A DNA stretch of 64,000 bases from NCBI RefSeq assembly GCF_030161635.1, contig NZ_BSUO01000001.1, forward strand, positions 496,001 to 560,000, given 5' to 3'. The notes beneath the pieces were generated by a model. It searched no databases, was not told where the DNA came from, and saw nothing but the letters and a program-made list of their open reading frames with translations. This document shows positions 8,430 to 19,191 of the stretch, piece by piece (the first letter of the stretch is position 1; each line of letters begins with the position of its first letter). A program made the translations under genes and the position numbers. This DNA comes from Mobilicoccus caccae. GTDB taxonomy: Bacteria > Actinomycetota > Actinomycetes > Actinomycetales > Dermatophilaceae.

Positions 8430-8920
8430 ATGAGGTCCCGTCCCGGCATGCCCCTGTTCGTCGGAGCCGCGGTGGCGGGCCTCCTCCACGCGGCCGCGAG
8501 CCTGTACTGGGCGCTCGGTGGCACCTGGCTCCTCGACACGGTGGGGCAGTTCGCCGTGGACATGCAGCGCGAGGGCGGTCCGCTGATCACCCTGATGTTG
8601 TGGGTCGTCACCCTCGCCAAGGTGGCCGGTGCCCTCGTGCCGCTGCTCGATCACGCCCGCCCCCGGCCCACCGGTGGGTGCGGGTCGTGTCCTGGCTGGG
8701 GGTGCTCATCCTGCTCGCGTGGGGAGGGGCGGGCATGATCGGCGCCTGGATCGCGCTGACCTCAGGGACCTCGACCGGCGACGACACCGCCCTCGTCGGC
8801 CACGCGTTCCTGTGGGACCCGCTCTTCGTGATCTGGGCAATCCTGTTGGCCTGGGCCCTGATCGCGTCGCGGTCCTGGTGGCGTCCCGGCCTCGTCGCGC
8901 CCGGGAGTCCTCCCCGCTGA
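8430..8920 (+). CDS. DUF3995-type small membrane protein; frame interrupted once
   Basis: The gene encodes a small hydrophobic protein with about four membrane segments. It starts with GMPLFVGAAVAGLLHAAASLYWALGGTWLLDTVG, which resembles DUF3995 proteins. The frame breaks at the C5 run at 8660-8664; one extra C lets the sequence continue as RWVRVVSWLGVLILLAWGG and end at 8920, for 163 residues. Function is unknown. It sits alone between guaB3 and an aldehyde dehydrogenase. Confidence 0.65.
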
Positions 8921-8924
8921 CGTC

Positions 8925-8930
8925 TACGAT
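8925..8930 (+). promoter_or_regulatory. -10 box of a leaderless promoter (aldehyde dehydrogenase)
   Basis: TACGAT ends 6 nt before ATG 8937. Confidence 0.55.
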
Positions 8931-8936
8931 CGGCAC

Positions 8937-10496
8937 ATGACGAGCACGGTTGCCGACGCCCCGGTCCTCGATCCGATGCGGGTCGCGCAGTTGGCCGAGT
9001 ACGCGGTCACCTCGCCCCTGGCCGCGACGATGACGACCTTCTCGCCCATCGACGGCGCCCGCCTCGCCGACCTGCCGTGCTCGACACCGGAGGACGTCGC
9101 GGTCGCGGTCACGGGTGCGCGCGCGGGGTTCCGGTCGTGGTCGCGCATGCCCGCCACGTCGCGGGCGGCGGTGCTGCAACGCTTCCACGACCTCGTGCTC
9201 GACAATCAGGTGGAACTGCTCGACCTCATCCAGCTCGAGACCGGCAAGACCCGCACCCACGCCTTCGCCGAGATCGTCGACGCCGCGCTGACGGCCCGAT
9301 ACCTGGCACGTCGCGCACCGGGGGTCCTGCGCCCGCGCCGGCGGGCCGGCCTCGTCCCGGTGCTCACCGACGTCATCGAGACGCGCCGCCCGGTCGGGGT
9401 CGTCGGGGTCGTGGCGCCGTGGAACTACCCGCTGTCGATGGCCGTCTCCGAGGCCCTTCCGGCGTTGATCGCGGGCAACGCCGTCGTCATCCGGCCCGAC
9501 CCCTCCACGTCGCTGACGATGCTCATGGTCGCCGAACTGCTCGCGCGCGCAGGTCTGCCGCAACGGGTCCTGCAGGTCGTCCTCGGTGACGGACCGGTGG
9601 TCGGGGGCGCCGTGCTCGCGAGCACCGACTACGTGTGCTTCACGGGGTCGAGTGCCACCGGGCGGGAGGTCGCCGTCGGCGCGGCCCGCCGGCTCGTGGG
9701 CGCGAGTCTCGAGCTCGGTGGCAAGAACGCGATGTACGTCGCCGCCGACGCGGATCTCGACCGGGCGGTTCCCGGCGCGGTCGAGGCCTGCTTCACGAAC
9801 GCCGGTCAGGTGTGCATCTCCATGGAGCGGATCTACCTGCACGAGAGCATCGCCACCGAGTTCCTCACCCGGTTCGTGCGGCGGGTCTCGGCGTTGCGCG
9901 TCGGGGTCGACCTCGCCTACGGCGCCGATATGGGCACCCTGTCGGGTCCGCGGCAGCTCGAGCGCGTCACGGCGCACGTCGAGGACGCCCGGGCCAAGGG
10001 CGCGGCGGTCCTCACGGGCGGACGTCCTCTGCCGAAGGTCGGCCCCTACGCCTATGCCCCGACCGTGTTGGAGGACGTGAGTCCCGACATGCGGTGTGCG
10101 GGGGAGGAGACGTTCGGGCCGGTCGTCTCGGTGTGCCGGGTCGGCAGCGACGCCGAGTTCGTCCTCGCCGCCAACGACACCGAGTACGGCCTCACCGCCT
10201 CGATCTGGAGTCGTGACGTCGCTCGGGCGCGGGGGATCGCCCACCTCGTCGAGGCCGGGACCGTCAACGTCAACGACGGATTCGCGGTCGGCTACACCGC
10301 CAAGGACGCCCCGATGGGCGGCATGAAGTCCTCGGGGATCGGCCGTCGTCACGGCGAGGCGGGCATCCTCCGCTTCACCGAACCGCAGACCATCGCCACA
10401 GCGCGGGGAGTGTCCCCGACGATGCCGACGACGGCGGAGGCGGCCCGCTACACCACCGGTGTTCTGCGCCTGTTGTCGGTGTTCGGTCGCCGCTGA
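8937..10496 (+). CDS. Succinate-semialdehyde dehydrogenase-type aldehyde dehydrogenase
   Basis: The 519-residue protein is a full aldehyde dehydrogenase. It has the cofactor segment VVAPWNYPLSMAV, FTGSSATGREVA, the general base in LELGGKN (E259) and the nucleophile in NAGQVCISMERIY (C293). The C-terminal KSSGIGRRHGEAGILRFTE is typical of the GabD2-like succinic semialdehyde dehydrogenase group of actinobacteria. The enzyme would oxidise an aldehyde, probably succinate semialdehyde, to the acid with NAD(P)+ in the cytoplasm. Substrate choice is inferred from family resemblance only. No GABA genes lie beside it. Confidence 0.85.
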   Translation: MTSTVADAPVLDPMRVAQLAEYAVTSPLAATMTTFSPIDGARLADLPCSTPEDVAVAVTGARAGFRSWSRMPATSRAAVLQRFHDLVLDNQVELLDLIQLETGKTRTHAFAEIVDAALTARYLARRAPGVLRPRRRAGLVPVLTDVIETRRPVGVVGVVAPWNYPLSMAVSEALPALIAGNAVVIRPDPSTSLTMLMVAELLARAGLPQRVLQVVLGDGPVVGGAVLASTDYVCFTGSSATGREVAVGAARRLVGASLELGGKNAMYVAADADLDRAVPGAVEACFTNAGQVCISMERIYLHESIATEFLTRFVRRVSALRVGVDLAYGADMGTLSGPRQLERVTAHVEDARAKGAAVLTGGRPLPKVGPYAYAPTVLEDVSPDMRCAGEETFGPVVSVCRVGSDAEFVLAANDTEYGLTASIWSRDVARARGIAHLVEAGTVNVNDGFAVGYTAKDAPMGGMKSSGIGRRHGEAGILRFTEPQTIATARGVSPTMPTTAEAARYTTGVLRLLSVFGRR

Positions 10497-10550
10497 GCAG
10501 ACCCTGTTCCGCGGCCTCGGGGCGCCCGGATTTCTCCCAGCCCCATGGCC

Positions 10551-10556
10551 TAGCCT
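10551..10556 (+). promoter_or_regulatory. -10 box of a leaderless promoter (SURF1 gene)
   Basis: TAGCCT ends 6 nt before GTG 10563. Confidence 0.6.
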
Positions 10557-10562
10557 GGACGG

Positions 10563-11441
10563 GTGCTCCAGACGGCCCTGCGACCCAGATGGTTGGCCCT
10601 GTTGGGCCTGGTCGCGGCCATCGTGGTGCTGTTCGGCTGGCTGGGTCTGTGGCAGCTCAACGTCTCGCAGCAGAAGGCGCAGACCGAGCTCCTCCAGCAG
10701 GTCGAAGCGGCACCCGAGGCCCCGATCGACGACGTCCTGCCCCCGCAGACGTCGATCACCGGCGCCCACGTGGGCCGGTCGGTGATCGCCGCCGGTCGCT
10801 ACGACGCCGAGAACCAGGTGCTCGTCGCCGGTCGCCGACTCGGGGACCAGGTGGGGACATGGGTGCTCACGCCCCTGGTCGTCGATGCCACCGGCGCCCG
10901 TCTGGCGATCATCCGGGGGTTCGTGCCGGAGGGCACCTCGCCGCCCCCGCCGCCGCCCGGACCGGTAACGGTCACCGGCACGCTGCAGCCGCAGGAAGGT
11001 CCGCCCGACCAGCGTCAGCCGATGCCGGAGGGGCAGGTGCAGACCGTCGACCTCTCCTCCTTCGTCAACACCTGGCCCAGCGACGTCTACAACGCCTTCG
11101 TCTTCGCGGACACCGAGACTCCTCCGGCCACCGGCGCCGCCGCCCAGGTCACCCCCGTGCCGCCGCCCGCGGTCGACCCCGGCGGACTCAACTGGCGCAA
11201 CTTCGCCTACGCCATCCAGTGGTGGATCTTCGCCGCGTTCGTCGTCTACGTGTGGTGGCGCCTCGTGCGTGACGACTACCGCCTGAGCCTCGAGGGCGAG
11301 TCCCACTCCGAGGCAGGCGCCGAGGCCGGCGACACCGACCAGACCACCCGCACCGGTGAGGACCCGCCGGTGCGCGACGCAGGCGAGGGCACCACCGACC
11401 CGACGGACCACCCGCTCCCCTCAGGAGGCAACACACGATGA
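10563..11441 (+). CDS. SURF1 family cytochrome oxidase assembly protein
   Basis: The 292-residue membrane protein has the SURF1 layout. A first membrane helix lies near residues 11-30 (LALLGLVAAIVVLFGWLGLWQL). A long extracytoplasmic domain contains VAGRYD and VLTPLVV. A second helix lies near 218-234 (WWIFAAFVVYVWW), followed by a charged cytoplasmic tail. A proline stretch (PPPPPP) lies in the loop. SURF1 helps assemble the haem-copper cytochrome c oxidase. The tail overlaps the start of the DUF3817 gene (ATGA at 11438). Confidence 0.85.
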   Translation: MLQTALRPRWLALLGLVAAIVVLFGWLGLWQLNVSQQKAQTELLQQVEAAPEAPIDDVLPPQTSITGAHVGRSVIAAGRYDAENQVLVAGRRLGDQVGTWVLTPLVVDATGARLAIIRGFVPEGTSPPPPPPGPVTVTGTLQPQEGPPDQRQPMPEGQVQTVDLSSFVNTWPSDVYNAFVFADTETPPATGAAAQVTPVPPPAVDPGGLNWRNFAYAIQWWIFAAFVVYVWWRLVRDDYRLSLEGESHSEAGAEAGDTDQTTRTGEDPPVRDAGEGTTDPTDHPLPSGGNTR

Positions 11442-11809
11442 CGACCGCCGCGAGCACCCGGGTCCCGCGAGGATTCGACGCCGAGAAGACGCGAAAGGCG
11501 TTGCCCTTCTTCAAGATCATGGCGTTCATCGTCGGCGTCGGTCTGCTCGTCCTCGTCGTCGAGATGTGGTTCGCCTACGGCATGAAGATGACCAAGGAGG
11601 AGAACCCGCTGTCCTGGTGGCCGGGCCCGCACGGGTTCATCTACATGGTGTACCTGGCGGCGGTGGCCAACCTCGGGTTCCCCGCACGGTGGTCCCTGCT
11701 CAAGATGATCGGCGTCATGCTCGCCGGCTGCGTGCCGTTCCTGTCGTTCTACGTCGAGCGCAAGGTGGCCCGCGGCGTCGAGAGCCAGCTGGCCGCCGCC
11801 GAAGCCTGA
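11438..11809 (+). CDS. DUF3817 integral membrane protein
   Basis: The 123-residue protein has three hydrophobic segments (FKIMAFIVGVGLLVLVVEMWFA, GFIYMVYLAAVANLGF and a third ending VPFLSFYVERKV). This matches DUF3817, a small family common next to SURF1 or GuaA genes in actinobacteria. A good ribosome site (AGGAGG) precedes the ATG, which overlaps the SURF1 stop. Function is unknown. Confidence 0.8.
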   Translation: MTTAASTRVPRGFDAEKTRKALPFFKIMAFIVGVGLLVLVVEMWFAYGMKMTKEENPLSWWPGPHGFIYMVYLAAVANLGFPARWSLLKMIGVMLAGCVPFLSFYVERKVARGVESQLAAAEA

Positions 11810-11812
11810 CCG

Positions 11813-11854
11813 TTCACCGCCGACCGCCCCCACGTGGAGACGGTCGGTGGTGAA
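11813..11854. terminator. Hairpin terminator between convergent genes
   Basis: Arms 11813-11826 and 11841-11854 pair over 14 bp with one G-T wobble. Confidence 0.65.
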
Positions 11855-11871
11855 TAGGGCGGAGTCCTGCG

Positions 11872-12758
11872 TCAGGAGATCAGACGGGTACGGCGTCGCT
11901 CCAGTTCGAGGATCGCCGCACTCACCTTCTCGATCGCGTCGTCGAGCTGGGCCGCGGCCTCCTTGATCCGGCCGCGCACCGACAGGTCGGTGAAGATGTT
12001 GTCGAAGAAGATGTCGATGCCGCGGGAGAGGCCGTCGACGACGGGCGCGTCGACGCCCGGCAGGTCGACGTCGGCCAATTCCCGTGAGAACCGGTCGAGG
12101 ACGGCCGATGCGCTCTGCAACTGGTCGGTCACCTCGTCGAGGCGCTGGTGCTTCATGTACGAGCTGAACACGTCGCCGCCGCCCCAGGTGTCCCACGCCG
12201 ACCAGTCGTCGGCCCTGCCGAGGGTCTCGCGGGCCTCCAGCAGGCTCGTCCGGGCCTCGTGGCCGGCGGCCAGGGCCTCCTCGACCTCCCGACGCTCGAG
12301 GATGTGACCGAGCTGCCGTTCGGCGTCGCCGGCGACCCCCGCAGGGAGGGATCGGCCTCCGCCGCGCGCACGGTGGCGGCCAGGGCACGTTCGTGGGCCG
12401 CCTCGACGTCGCCGAGCGCGTCGCGCTGAGCGCGAAGCCCCTCGGCCTCACGCCGGAGTCGATCGAGGTCGGCCTGCGCGCGCTGGGCCTCGTACCGGGC
12501 CCGGTCGGCCTCGGCGCGCTCGCGGTCGAGGTCGCCCTCGCGGCTGCCCTTGAACGTCGCCCACAGGCGCGTGGGGGAGATCTTCTCCAGCCGCGCGACA
12601 TCGGACTCCTCCTCCGCCAGGCGCGAGCGGGTCTGTGCCGCACGCTCCTCCGCCTCCGCCAGCCGGGAGTCGAGCCGGCCGAGCTGATCACCCAGCCGGC
12701 GGTGCTCGGCCCGCGCCCGGATCGCTGCTTCGAGGTCCTCGACGGCGTTCGCGCTCAT
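11872..12758 (-). CDS. Coiled-coil protein of unknown function; frame interrupted once
   Basis: The product is dominated by heptad-rich helices ([40 protein letters not shown], then a second coil after [18 protein letters not shown]). It ends in a helical region [24 protein letters not shown] single missing base in the C5 run at 12336-12340 splits it; restoring it gives 295 residues with [29 protein letters not shown] across the joint. There are no membrane segments or signal peptide. It may be a structural or scaffolding cytoplasmic protein, but I do not recognise the family. Confidence 0.65.
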
Positions 12759-12830
12759 GCCGCCGACGATACGACGGCCGCGCTCGGAGCGGTGGACGAC
12801 GGCGTGGACCGGGCTGTCGGTGCACGCCGG

Positions 12831-12836
12831 TAGCCT
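12831..12836 (+). promoter_or_regulatory. -10 box upstream of purL
   Basis: TAGCCT lies 40 nt before ATG 12877. Unlike its neighbours this gene has a short leader with a GAAAGG ribosome site. Confidence 0.45.
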
Positions 12837-12876
12837 GAGTCACGTTCCCGCCGCCCTGGCTGAAAGGCCCCTGCCG

Positions 12877-15800
12877 ATGGCTGCCTCGCCCACGCTCGCC
12901 CTGACCACCGTCGTGGGCGGCTCCGCCCTCTCCGCCTTCCGCGCCCGTGCGCTGCTGGAGCGTCTGCGGGAGGTGGCTCCCGGCGTCACCGGCGTCTCCG
13001 CGCGCCACGTGCACCTGGTGGCGAGCGAGGCGCCGCTGCAGAGCCGGGTCGCCGAGATCGTCACCGCGATCCTGTCCTACGGCGAGCCCTACGAAGGTCC
13101 GGAGCCGAGCGCGAACACCGAGCTGGTCGTCGTCGCCCCGCGCCTCGGCACGATCTCGCCGTGGGCCAGCAAGGCCACCGACATCGTCCACAACTGCGGC
13201 ATCGACATCCGCCGGGTCGAACGGGTGACGGAGTATGTCATCACGACCACCCCCGAGGCCGAGCCGCTCGACGACCAGCAGTGGCGGGCCGTCGTCGCCG
13301 TGCTGCACGACCGGATGACCGAGGTGGCGCTGAAGACGCTGGAGGCGTCCGGGCAACTCTTCGACGAACGTCACCCGGAGCCGATGGCCCACGTCGACGT
13401 CCTCGGCCGCGGGCGCGAGGCGCTGGTGGAGGCCGACCGCGAGTTCGGACTCGCTCTCTCACCCGACGAGATCGATTACCTCGTCGACGCGTTCACGGGC
13501 CTGCGGCGCAACCCCACCGACGTCGAGCTCATGATGTTCGCGCAGGCCAACTCCGAGCACTGCCGGCACAAGATCTTCAACGCCGACTTCGTGGTCGACG
13601 GCGAGGCGCAGACGCGCTCCCTGTTCGGCATGATCCGGCACACCGAGGAGGTCGCCGGCGGCCCCGACAACGGCACCGTCGTCGCCTACCGCGACAACGC
13701 CTCGATCATGGCCGGAGGCCCCGTCACGCACTTCCGGCCCGAGGGCGCGGGTGACGGCCCGAGCCGCTACGTCGCCCGCGAGCGCGACTCGCACGTGCTG
13801 ATGAAGGTGGAGACGCACAACCACCCCACGGCGATCTCCCCGTTCCCCGGTGCCGCGACCGGCGCCGGTGGCGAGATCCGCGACGAGGGCGCCACAGGCC
13901 GTGGCTCGGCACCCAAGGCGGGCCTGACGGGTTTCATCGTCTCCAACCTCGAACTGCCGGGGACGAACGAGCCGTGGGAGACCGCCGCCCGCCACACCGG
14001 CACCGAGGCGTCCGACGACACCGACGAGTCGACGGCCGGCGACCCCCAGCGCACCAGGCCCGGCCGGCTCCCGGCGCACATCGCCTCTCCGCTGGACATC
14101 ATGATCGAGGGCCCCATCGGCGCCGCGGCCTTCAACAACGAGTTCGGGCGCCCGGGCCTGGGCGGGTTCTTCCGCGTCTTCGAGCAGCGCGTCGACGGGG
14201 TGCACCGCGGGTACCACAAGCCGATCATGAGCGCGGGCGGACTCGGCTCCATCGACGCCGATCAGACCGAGAAGGTCGTCTTCGGCGAGGGCAGTCTGCT
14301 CATCCAGCTCGGCGGGCCCGGCATGCGCATCGGCATGGGTGGCGGCGCCGCCTCCTCGATGGCGGCGGGTGTCAACGCCGCCGACCTCGACTTCGACTCG
14401 GTGCAGCGCGGCAACCCCGAGATCGAGCGCCGGGCGCAGGAGGTCATCAACCACTGCCGTCAGCTCGGCAGCGACAACCCGATCCTCGCGATCCACGACG
14501 TCGGCGCCGGCGGGCTGTCGAACGCCTTCCCCGAGCTGGTCGACGACGCGGGCATGGGTGCGCGGTTCGACCTGTCGGCCGTGCCCCTGGAGGAGTCCGG
14601 CCTCGCGCCCAAGGAGATCTGGTGCAACGAGAGCCAGGAACGCTACGTCCTGGCCATCGCCCCCGACTCGCTCCCGCGGTTCGCGGCGCTGGCACGGCGT
14701 GAGCGGTGCCCCTACGCCGTCGTGGGCGTCGCCCGCGCCGACGGGCAGCTCGTCCTGGCTCCCGGTCCCGAGGAGGACACGCCGGCGGAGGCCGACCGGC
14801 CCGTCGACATGCCGCTGGAGGTGCTGCTGGGCAAGCCGCCGCGCATGACCCGCGACGTCGCCCGGGTGGAGTGCTCCACGCCCGAGCTGCATCTCGACCT
14901 CCCGGCCGACCAGGTCCGCGAGGCCGCCTACGCCGTGCTGCGGCACCCCAGCGTGGCGAGTAAGCGGTTCCTCATCACGATCGGCGACCGCACCGTCGGT
15001 GGACTGACCCACCGCGACCAGATGGTCGGCCCCTACCAGGTGCCGGTCGCCGACGTCGCGGTCACCCTGTCCGACCACGTCGGTTTCGCCGGCCAGGCGA
15101 TGAGCAGCGGTGAACGCACCCCGCTGGCCTCGGTCGACGGGCCGGCCTCCGGGCGCATGGCCGTGGGTGAAGCCCTGACCAACCTCCTCGCCGCGCCCGT
15201 GACGCTGGGCGAGGTCAAGCTCTCGTGCAACTGGATGGCCGCCTGCGGTGAACCGGGCGAGGACGCCGCGCTGTACGACACGGTGCAGGCCGTGGCGATG
15301 GAGCTGTGCCCGGCGCTCGGCATCTCGGTGCCGGTCGGCAAGGACTCCCTGTCGATGCGCACGCGCTGGGTCGACGAGACGGGCCAGGCCCGGCAGGTCA
15401 TCTCGCCGGTCTCGCTGGTCGTGTCGGCGTTCGCGTCGCTGCCCGACGTGCGCGGCACGCTGACCCCGGTCGTCGGATTCGGCGACGAGTTGCTGCTCGT
15501 CGACCTCGGCGCCGGGCGCGACCGCCTCGGCGGCTCGATGCTGGCCCAGGTCAGGGGCGAGTTCGGTGGTACGGTGCCCGATCTGGACGACCCGCAGCGC
15601 CTCGTCGCGCTCGCCTCGGCCCTCACCGCGCTGCGCGCCGACGGGCTCCTCACCGCCTACCACGACCGCTCCGACGGTGGACTGTGGGCGACGCTCGCCG
15701 AGATGGCGTTCGCGGGCGGCGTCGGCATCCAGGCCGAGGTCGACTCGCTCGCGGCGCTGTTCACCGAGGAACTCGGTGTCGTGCTCGGAGTGCCGGCGGG

Positions 15801-16872
15801 CGACGTCGACGCGGCCGAGGCGGTGCTGGCCGCCCACGGGCTCGGTGAACTCACCCGGCGCGTGGGGCGCACGCGGCCCGAGCGGGAGGTCACGGTGCGC
15901 ATCGGCGACCGTGTGGTGCTCGCCGAGCAGACCCGCGACCTGGCCCAGGCGTGGGACGAGGTGTCCTGGCGCATCAGCGCCCTGCGCGACAACCCCGTCT
16001 GCGCCGACGAGGAGCACGCGGCCGCCGGTGGCGACGACCCGGGTCTGGTCCTCGAGACCACCTTCGATCCGGCCGACGACGTGGCCGCGCCGTACCTCTC
16101 GCGGGGCGTGCGTCCGAAGGTCGCGATCCTGCGTGAGCAGGGCGTCAACTCGCACGTCGAGACCGCGTTCGCCTTCGACCGTGCGGGGTTCGACACCTAC
16201 GACGTGCACATGACCGATCTGCAGTCGGGGCGGTTCGACCTCGCCGACGCGACCGGCCTCGTCGCCTGCGGCGGGTTCTCCTACGGCGACACCCTCGGCG
16301 CGGGCGAGGGCTGGGCGCGGTCGGTGCTGTTCAACGACCGGCTCAAGGAGACGTTCTCCACGTTCTTCGACCGCACCGACACCTTCGGCCTGGGCATCTG
16401 CAACGGAGCTCAGATGTTCGCCGCGCTCGCCGACCTCATCCCGGGCGCGCAGGCGTGGCCGCGGTTCACCCGCAACCTCTCAGAGCAGTACGAGGCGCGG
16501 CTGTCGACCGTCGAGGTGCTCGACTCCCCGTCGATCTTCTTCGCCGGCATGGCCGGGTCGCGCATCCCGATCGCCGTCGCCCACGGCGAGGGGTTCGCCG
16601 ACTTCTCCACTCGCGGTGATGAATCCGCGGTGCTCTCGGCGGTACGGTTCGTCGACGGCCACGGCGCTCCCGCGACGACGTACCCGCTCAACCCCAACGG
16701 GTCACCCGGCGGGATCACGGCCGTGACCACGCCCGACGGGCGGTTCACGGCGATGATGCCGCACCCCGAGCGGGTGCAGCGCAACGTCCAGATGTCGTGG
16801 ACGCCCGGGCCGATCGAGCAGGAGAGCCCGTGGTTGCGCATGTTCCGCAACGCGCGGGTGTACGTGGGCTGA
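12877..16872 (+). CDS. purL: Phosphoribosylformylglycinamidine synthase, single-chain (PurL with glutaminase domain)
   Basis: The 1331-residue enzyme converts FGAR, glutamine and ATP to FGAM, the fourth step of purine synthesis. The order is an N-terminal PurS-like region, a linker, two AIR-synthase-type ATP domains ([48 protein letters not shown]) and a C-terminal class I glutamine amidotransferase domain with [15 protein letters not shown] (C1175) and MPHPERVQR. The ATG at 12877 is chosen because GAAAGG precedes it and the family N-terminus starts there. Most actinobacteria use separate PurS, PurQ and PurL proteins, so the fused form is notable. Confidence 0.93.
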   Translation: MAASPTLALTTVVGGSALSAFRARALLERLREVAPGVTGVSARHVHLVASEAPLQSRVAEIVTAILSYGEPYEGPEPSANTELVVVAPRLGTISPWASKATDIVHNCGIDIRRVERVTEYVITTTPEAEPLDDQQWRAVVAVLHDRMTEVALKTLEASGQLFDERHPEPMAHVDVLGRGREALVEADREFGLALSPDEIDYLVDAFTGLRRNPTDVELMMFAQANSEHCRHKIFNADFVVDGEAQTRSLFGMIRHTEEVAGGPDNGTVVAYRDNASIMAGGPVTHFRPEGAGDGPSRYVARERDSHVLMKVETHNHPTAISPFPGAATGAGGEIRDEGATGRGSAPKAGLTGFIVSNLELPGTNEPWETAARHTGTEASDDTDESTAGDPQRTRPGRLPAHIASPLDIMIEGPIGAAAFNNEFGRPGLGGFFRVFEQRVDGVHRGYHKPIMSAGGLGSIDADQTEKVVFGEGSLLIQLGGPGMRIGMGGGAASSMAAGVNAADLDFDSVQRGNPEIERRAQEVINHCRQLGSDNPILAIHDVGAGGLSNAFPELVDDAGMGARFDLSAVPLEESGLAPKEIWCNESQERYVLAIAPDSLPRFAALARRERCPYAVVGVARADGQLVLAPGPEEDTPAEADRPVDMPLEVLLGKPPRMTRDVARVECSTPELHLDLPADQVREAAYAVLRHPSVASKRFLITIGDRTVGGLTHRDQMVGPYQVPVADVAVTLSDHVGFAGQAMSSGERTPLASVDGPASGRMAVGEALTNLLAAPVTLGEVKLSCNWMAACGEPGEDAALYDTVQAVAMELCPALGISVPVGKDSLSMRTRWVDETGQARQVISPVSLVVSAFASLPDVRGTLTPVVGFGDELLLVDLGAGRDRLGGSMLAQVRGEFGGTVPDLDDPQRLVALASALTALRADGLLTAYHDRSDGGLWATLAEMAFAGGVGIQAEVDSLAALFTEELGVVLGVPAGDVDAAEAVLAAHGLGELTRRVGRTRPEREVTVRIGDRVVLAEQTRDLAQAWDEVSWRISALRDNPVCADEEHAAAGGDDPGLVLETTFDPADDVAAPYLSRGVRPKVAILREQGVNSHVETAFAFDRAGFDTYDVHMTDLQSGRFDLADATGLVACGGFSYGDTLGAGEGWARSVLFNDRLKETFSTFFDRTDTFGLGICNGAQMFAALADLIPGAQAWPRFTRNLSEQYEARLSTVEVLDSPSIFFAGMAGSRIPIAVAHGEGFADFSTRGDESAVLSAVRFVDGHGAPATTYPLNPNGSPGGITAVTTPDGRFTAMMPHPERVQRNVQMSWTPGPIEQESPWLRMFRNARVYVG

Positions 16873-16886
16873 GAAAGGACGAGCGG

Positions 16887-18653
16887 GTGAAGCAACTGCC
16901 GGTCCCATCGTTGGAGCAGACGATGGCGGGATTCTGCGAGGCCGTGGAGCCCCTGGTCGCTCCCGAGGTGCTCGAGGCCTCGCGCCGTGCGGCGCAGGCG
17001 TTCGCCGACGGCGACGGGCCGGCGGCCCAGGAGGCGCTGCGACGCTTCGCCGACGCCGAGCACGGCGAGGGGCGCAGTTGGCTCTCCACGGCGTGGTTCG
17101 ACGGGTACTTCGGGGTGCGCACCCCGCTGCCGCTGACGAGCAACACGTACTTCGAGCTGGCCTGGGAGCAGACGCGATCGGGCGTCGACCTCGCGGCCGA
17201 CGTGGTCGCGGGCTTCGCCGCGGTCCACCTGGCCCACCTGCGTGGGGAGTTCGAGATCCCGACGTCCGCGCGCGGTGAGCAGGTCGACCCCGGCCAGTTC
17301 GGGTTTCTCTCGGGCGGCATCAGGATCCCGCGGGAGAGGCTCGACGTCTCCGAGCCCGGCGACGCCGGCGCCGGTGGGCGCGAGGTGGTCGTGCTCCACC
17401 GCGGGCACGCCGCGGCGCTGACGGTGAGCGACGCCGACGGCCACCCGCTGCCGGCATCGGCGATCGGGGCCGCGCTGGCCGAGATCGCCGCGTCGACGCC
17501 GACCGAACCGGGGCTGTTCGCCCGTCCCGCCTACCTCGCCGGCGACGACGCGGCCGCGATGCTGACGACGCTCGTGGCGGACCACGGCAACGGGGACACC
17601 TACGAACGGCTCCGCAACGCGCTGTTCGTCCTCACGCTGGTCGACGACACCACCCCGGACTCAGACGGCGATGGCGATGGCGAGGACCTCGAGGAGTTCA
17701 TGCGTCGCGGCGCGTTCGGGCTGGACGAGGCGTGGCCGTACAAGGCCGTGAGTCTGCGGGTGCCGTTGGGATCGACTCCCAGGGTCGGTCTGCACATGGA
17801 GCACGCGATGATCGACGGCGGCACGATCGTCGCCGTCATCGCGGCGGCTCAGCAGGCGGCGGCCGATCTCGACCCTGGCGCCGACGGCGCTCCCGTCGCG
17901 TGGGAGCCGGTGTCGTGGACGCTCACCGAGGATCAGCGCGCACGGCTCGTCGCCGCCGGTGAGGACTACGAGCAGCAGGCCGCCGGTCTGCGGTTCCGGA
18001 TCGTCACCGAGCCGATCGAGCCGTTCCCGACCCTGCCGTTCAAGGCAGGCCTCGACGGGGTGCTGCAGCTCGTCATGCTCTACGCGCAGCTCGCCACCTA
18101 CGGGCGGGTCCGCAGCACGTACGAGTCGGTCGACATGCGGGAGTACCGGGCCGGTCGCACCGAATGCCTGCGCCCCAACACCCCGGAGGCCGTCGCCTGC
18201 GCCACCGCGATGGTCGCGGGGGAGGCGGGGCCGGTCCATCTGGAGGCGGCGATGGCAGCCCACCGGGCGCGGATCAAGAGCGCCAAGGCGGGTCAGGCCA
18301 TCGACCGTCACCTCTTCGGCCTGCATCTCATGGCCGAGCGCGACGGCCTGCGCGCGCCACTGATCGACGACGAGGGGTACCGGGCCCTCACCACCGACTT
18401 CCTGTCGACGACCTCCCTGGGCTCCCGCGCGCAGATCGTGCGCACGGCGTTCGCCCCGACGAGCGCGGGAGGTCTGGGGCTGTACTACTCGGCCTCCGAC
18501 CGTGACGTCGACGTCTGCATCAGCTACGACGAGCGTGAGGCCTCGCGCGTCACGGAGTTCGAGGAGAACCTGCGGGCCGGCGTCCGGGCCGTGCGTGACC
18601 TCATGGTCGCCGCGGCCTCGGACGCCGCTGCCGTCAGTCGCGCAGGGTCTTGA
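16887..18653 (+). CDS. Choline/carnitine O-acyltransferase family protein
   Basis: The 588-residue protein is recognisable from the catalytic motif MEHAMIDGG (H306), the substrate strands TYESVDMREYRAGRTECLRP, TDFLSTTSLG and LGLYYSASDRDVDVCISYDE, and the N-terminal PVPSLEQTM. Carnitine acyltransferases move acyl groups between CoA and carnitine or choline in the cytoplasm. They are unusual in bacteria outside some actinobacteria. The GTG at 16887 follows GAAAGGAC and lies 14 nt after the purL stop, so it may be cotranscribed with purL. The physiological acyl acceptor is unknown. Confidence 0.85.
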   Translation: MKQLPVPSLEQTMAGFCEAVEPLVAPEVLEASRRAAQAFADGDGPAAQEALRRFADAEHGEGRSWLSTAWFDGYFGVRTPLPLTSNTYFELAWEQTRSGVDLAADVVAGFAAVHLAHLRGEFEIPTSARGEQVDPGQFGFLSGGIRIPRERLDVSEPGDAGAGGREVVVLHRGHAAALTVSDADGHPLPASAIGAALAEIAASTPTEPGLFARPAYLAGDDAAAMLTTLVADHGNGDTYERLRNALFVLTLVDDTTPDSDGDGDGEDLEEFMRRGAFGLDEAWPYKAVSLRVPLGSTPRVGLHMEHAMIDGGTIVAVIAAAQQAAADLDPGADGAPVAWEPVSWTLTEDQRARLVAAGEDYEQQAAGLRFRIVTEPIEPFPTLPFKAGLDGVLQLVMLYAQLATYGRVRSTYESVDMREYRAGRTECLRPNTPEAVACATAMVAGEAGPVHLEAAMAAHRARIKSAKAGQAIDRHLFGLHLMAERDGLRAPLIDDEGYRALTTDFLSTTSLGSRAQIVRTAFAPTSAGGLGLYYSASDRDVDVCISYDEREASRVTEFEENLRAGVRAVRDLMVAAASDAAAVSRAGS

Positions 18654-19191
18654 TGGCCCCGGCCAGGGGCACGAGCTCGTCGAGCAGGTTGCCCACTGAC
18701 TTCGCCTTGCGCTCGTCGGGGGCGAAACCCTGCTCGCCGAAGTCGGTGAACAGGTTGAGCACGACCTGACCGCGCGTCGAGTGCAGGTAGTTGTTGATGA
18801 CGACGCCGCGCCAGTGCTCCACGGCGCGGGTGCCGCTGTCGGCGCCGTAGCTGACGAACCCGACGGCCTTGTTGCCCCACTCGGGAGCGAGGAGGTCGAA
18901 GGCGTTCTTGAAGGCACCCGGGATGCCGTGGTTGTACTCGCCGGTGACGAAGACGAAGCCGTCGCAGGCGTCGATGGCCTGGCTCCAGCGGCGGGTGGCC
19001 TCGTTCTCGTACTGGGGGTTCGCGGCGCTGGGGGGTGTGGGCTCGGCGAGCAGGGGGAGGTCGAACTCGGCGATGTCGAGCAACTCGTACTCCGCGTCGT
19101 CGCGTCCCGACGCGATCTCGTGGACCCACGTGCCCACCACTTCGCCGTTGCGACCCTCGCGGATGCTGCCCATGATGATGCCGATCTTCAT
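18634..19191 (-). CDS. NAD(P)H-dependent FMN reductase (flavodoxin-like)
   Basis: The 185-residue protein has the NADPH-dependent FMN reductase signature: an N-terminal KIGIIMGSIREGRNGEVVGTW phosphate loop and GFVFVTGEYNHGIPGAFKNAFDLL. These enzymes reduce FMN or quinones in the cytoplasm. ATG 19189-19191 follows an AGGAG site; a longer frame from 19233 has no such site. Its 3' end overlaps the acyltransferase gene by 20 bp in convergent orientation. Confidence 0.85.
   Translation of the reverse strand: MKIGIIMGSIREGRNGEVVGTWVHEIASGRDDAEYELLDIAEFDLPLLAEPTPPSAANPQYENEATRRWSQAIDACDGFVFVTGEYNHGIPGAFKNAFDLLAPEWGNKAVGFVSYGADSGTRAVEHWRGVVINNYLHSTRGQVVLNLFTDFGEQGFAPDERKAKSVGNLLDELVPLAGAIKTLRD

Noticed and set aside
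8706..11411. A 901-codon minus-strand frame over the aldehyde dehydrogenase and SURF1
   Set aside because: Same shadow effect; no recognisable protein features.
13459..16209. A 916-codon open frame on the minus strand across purL
   Set aside because: It is a by-product of high GC at third codon positions. It has no domain, and purL on the plus strand is certain.
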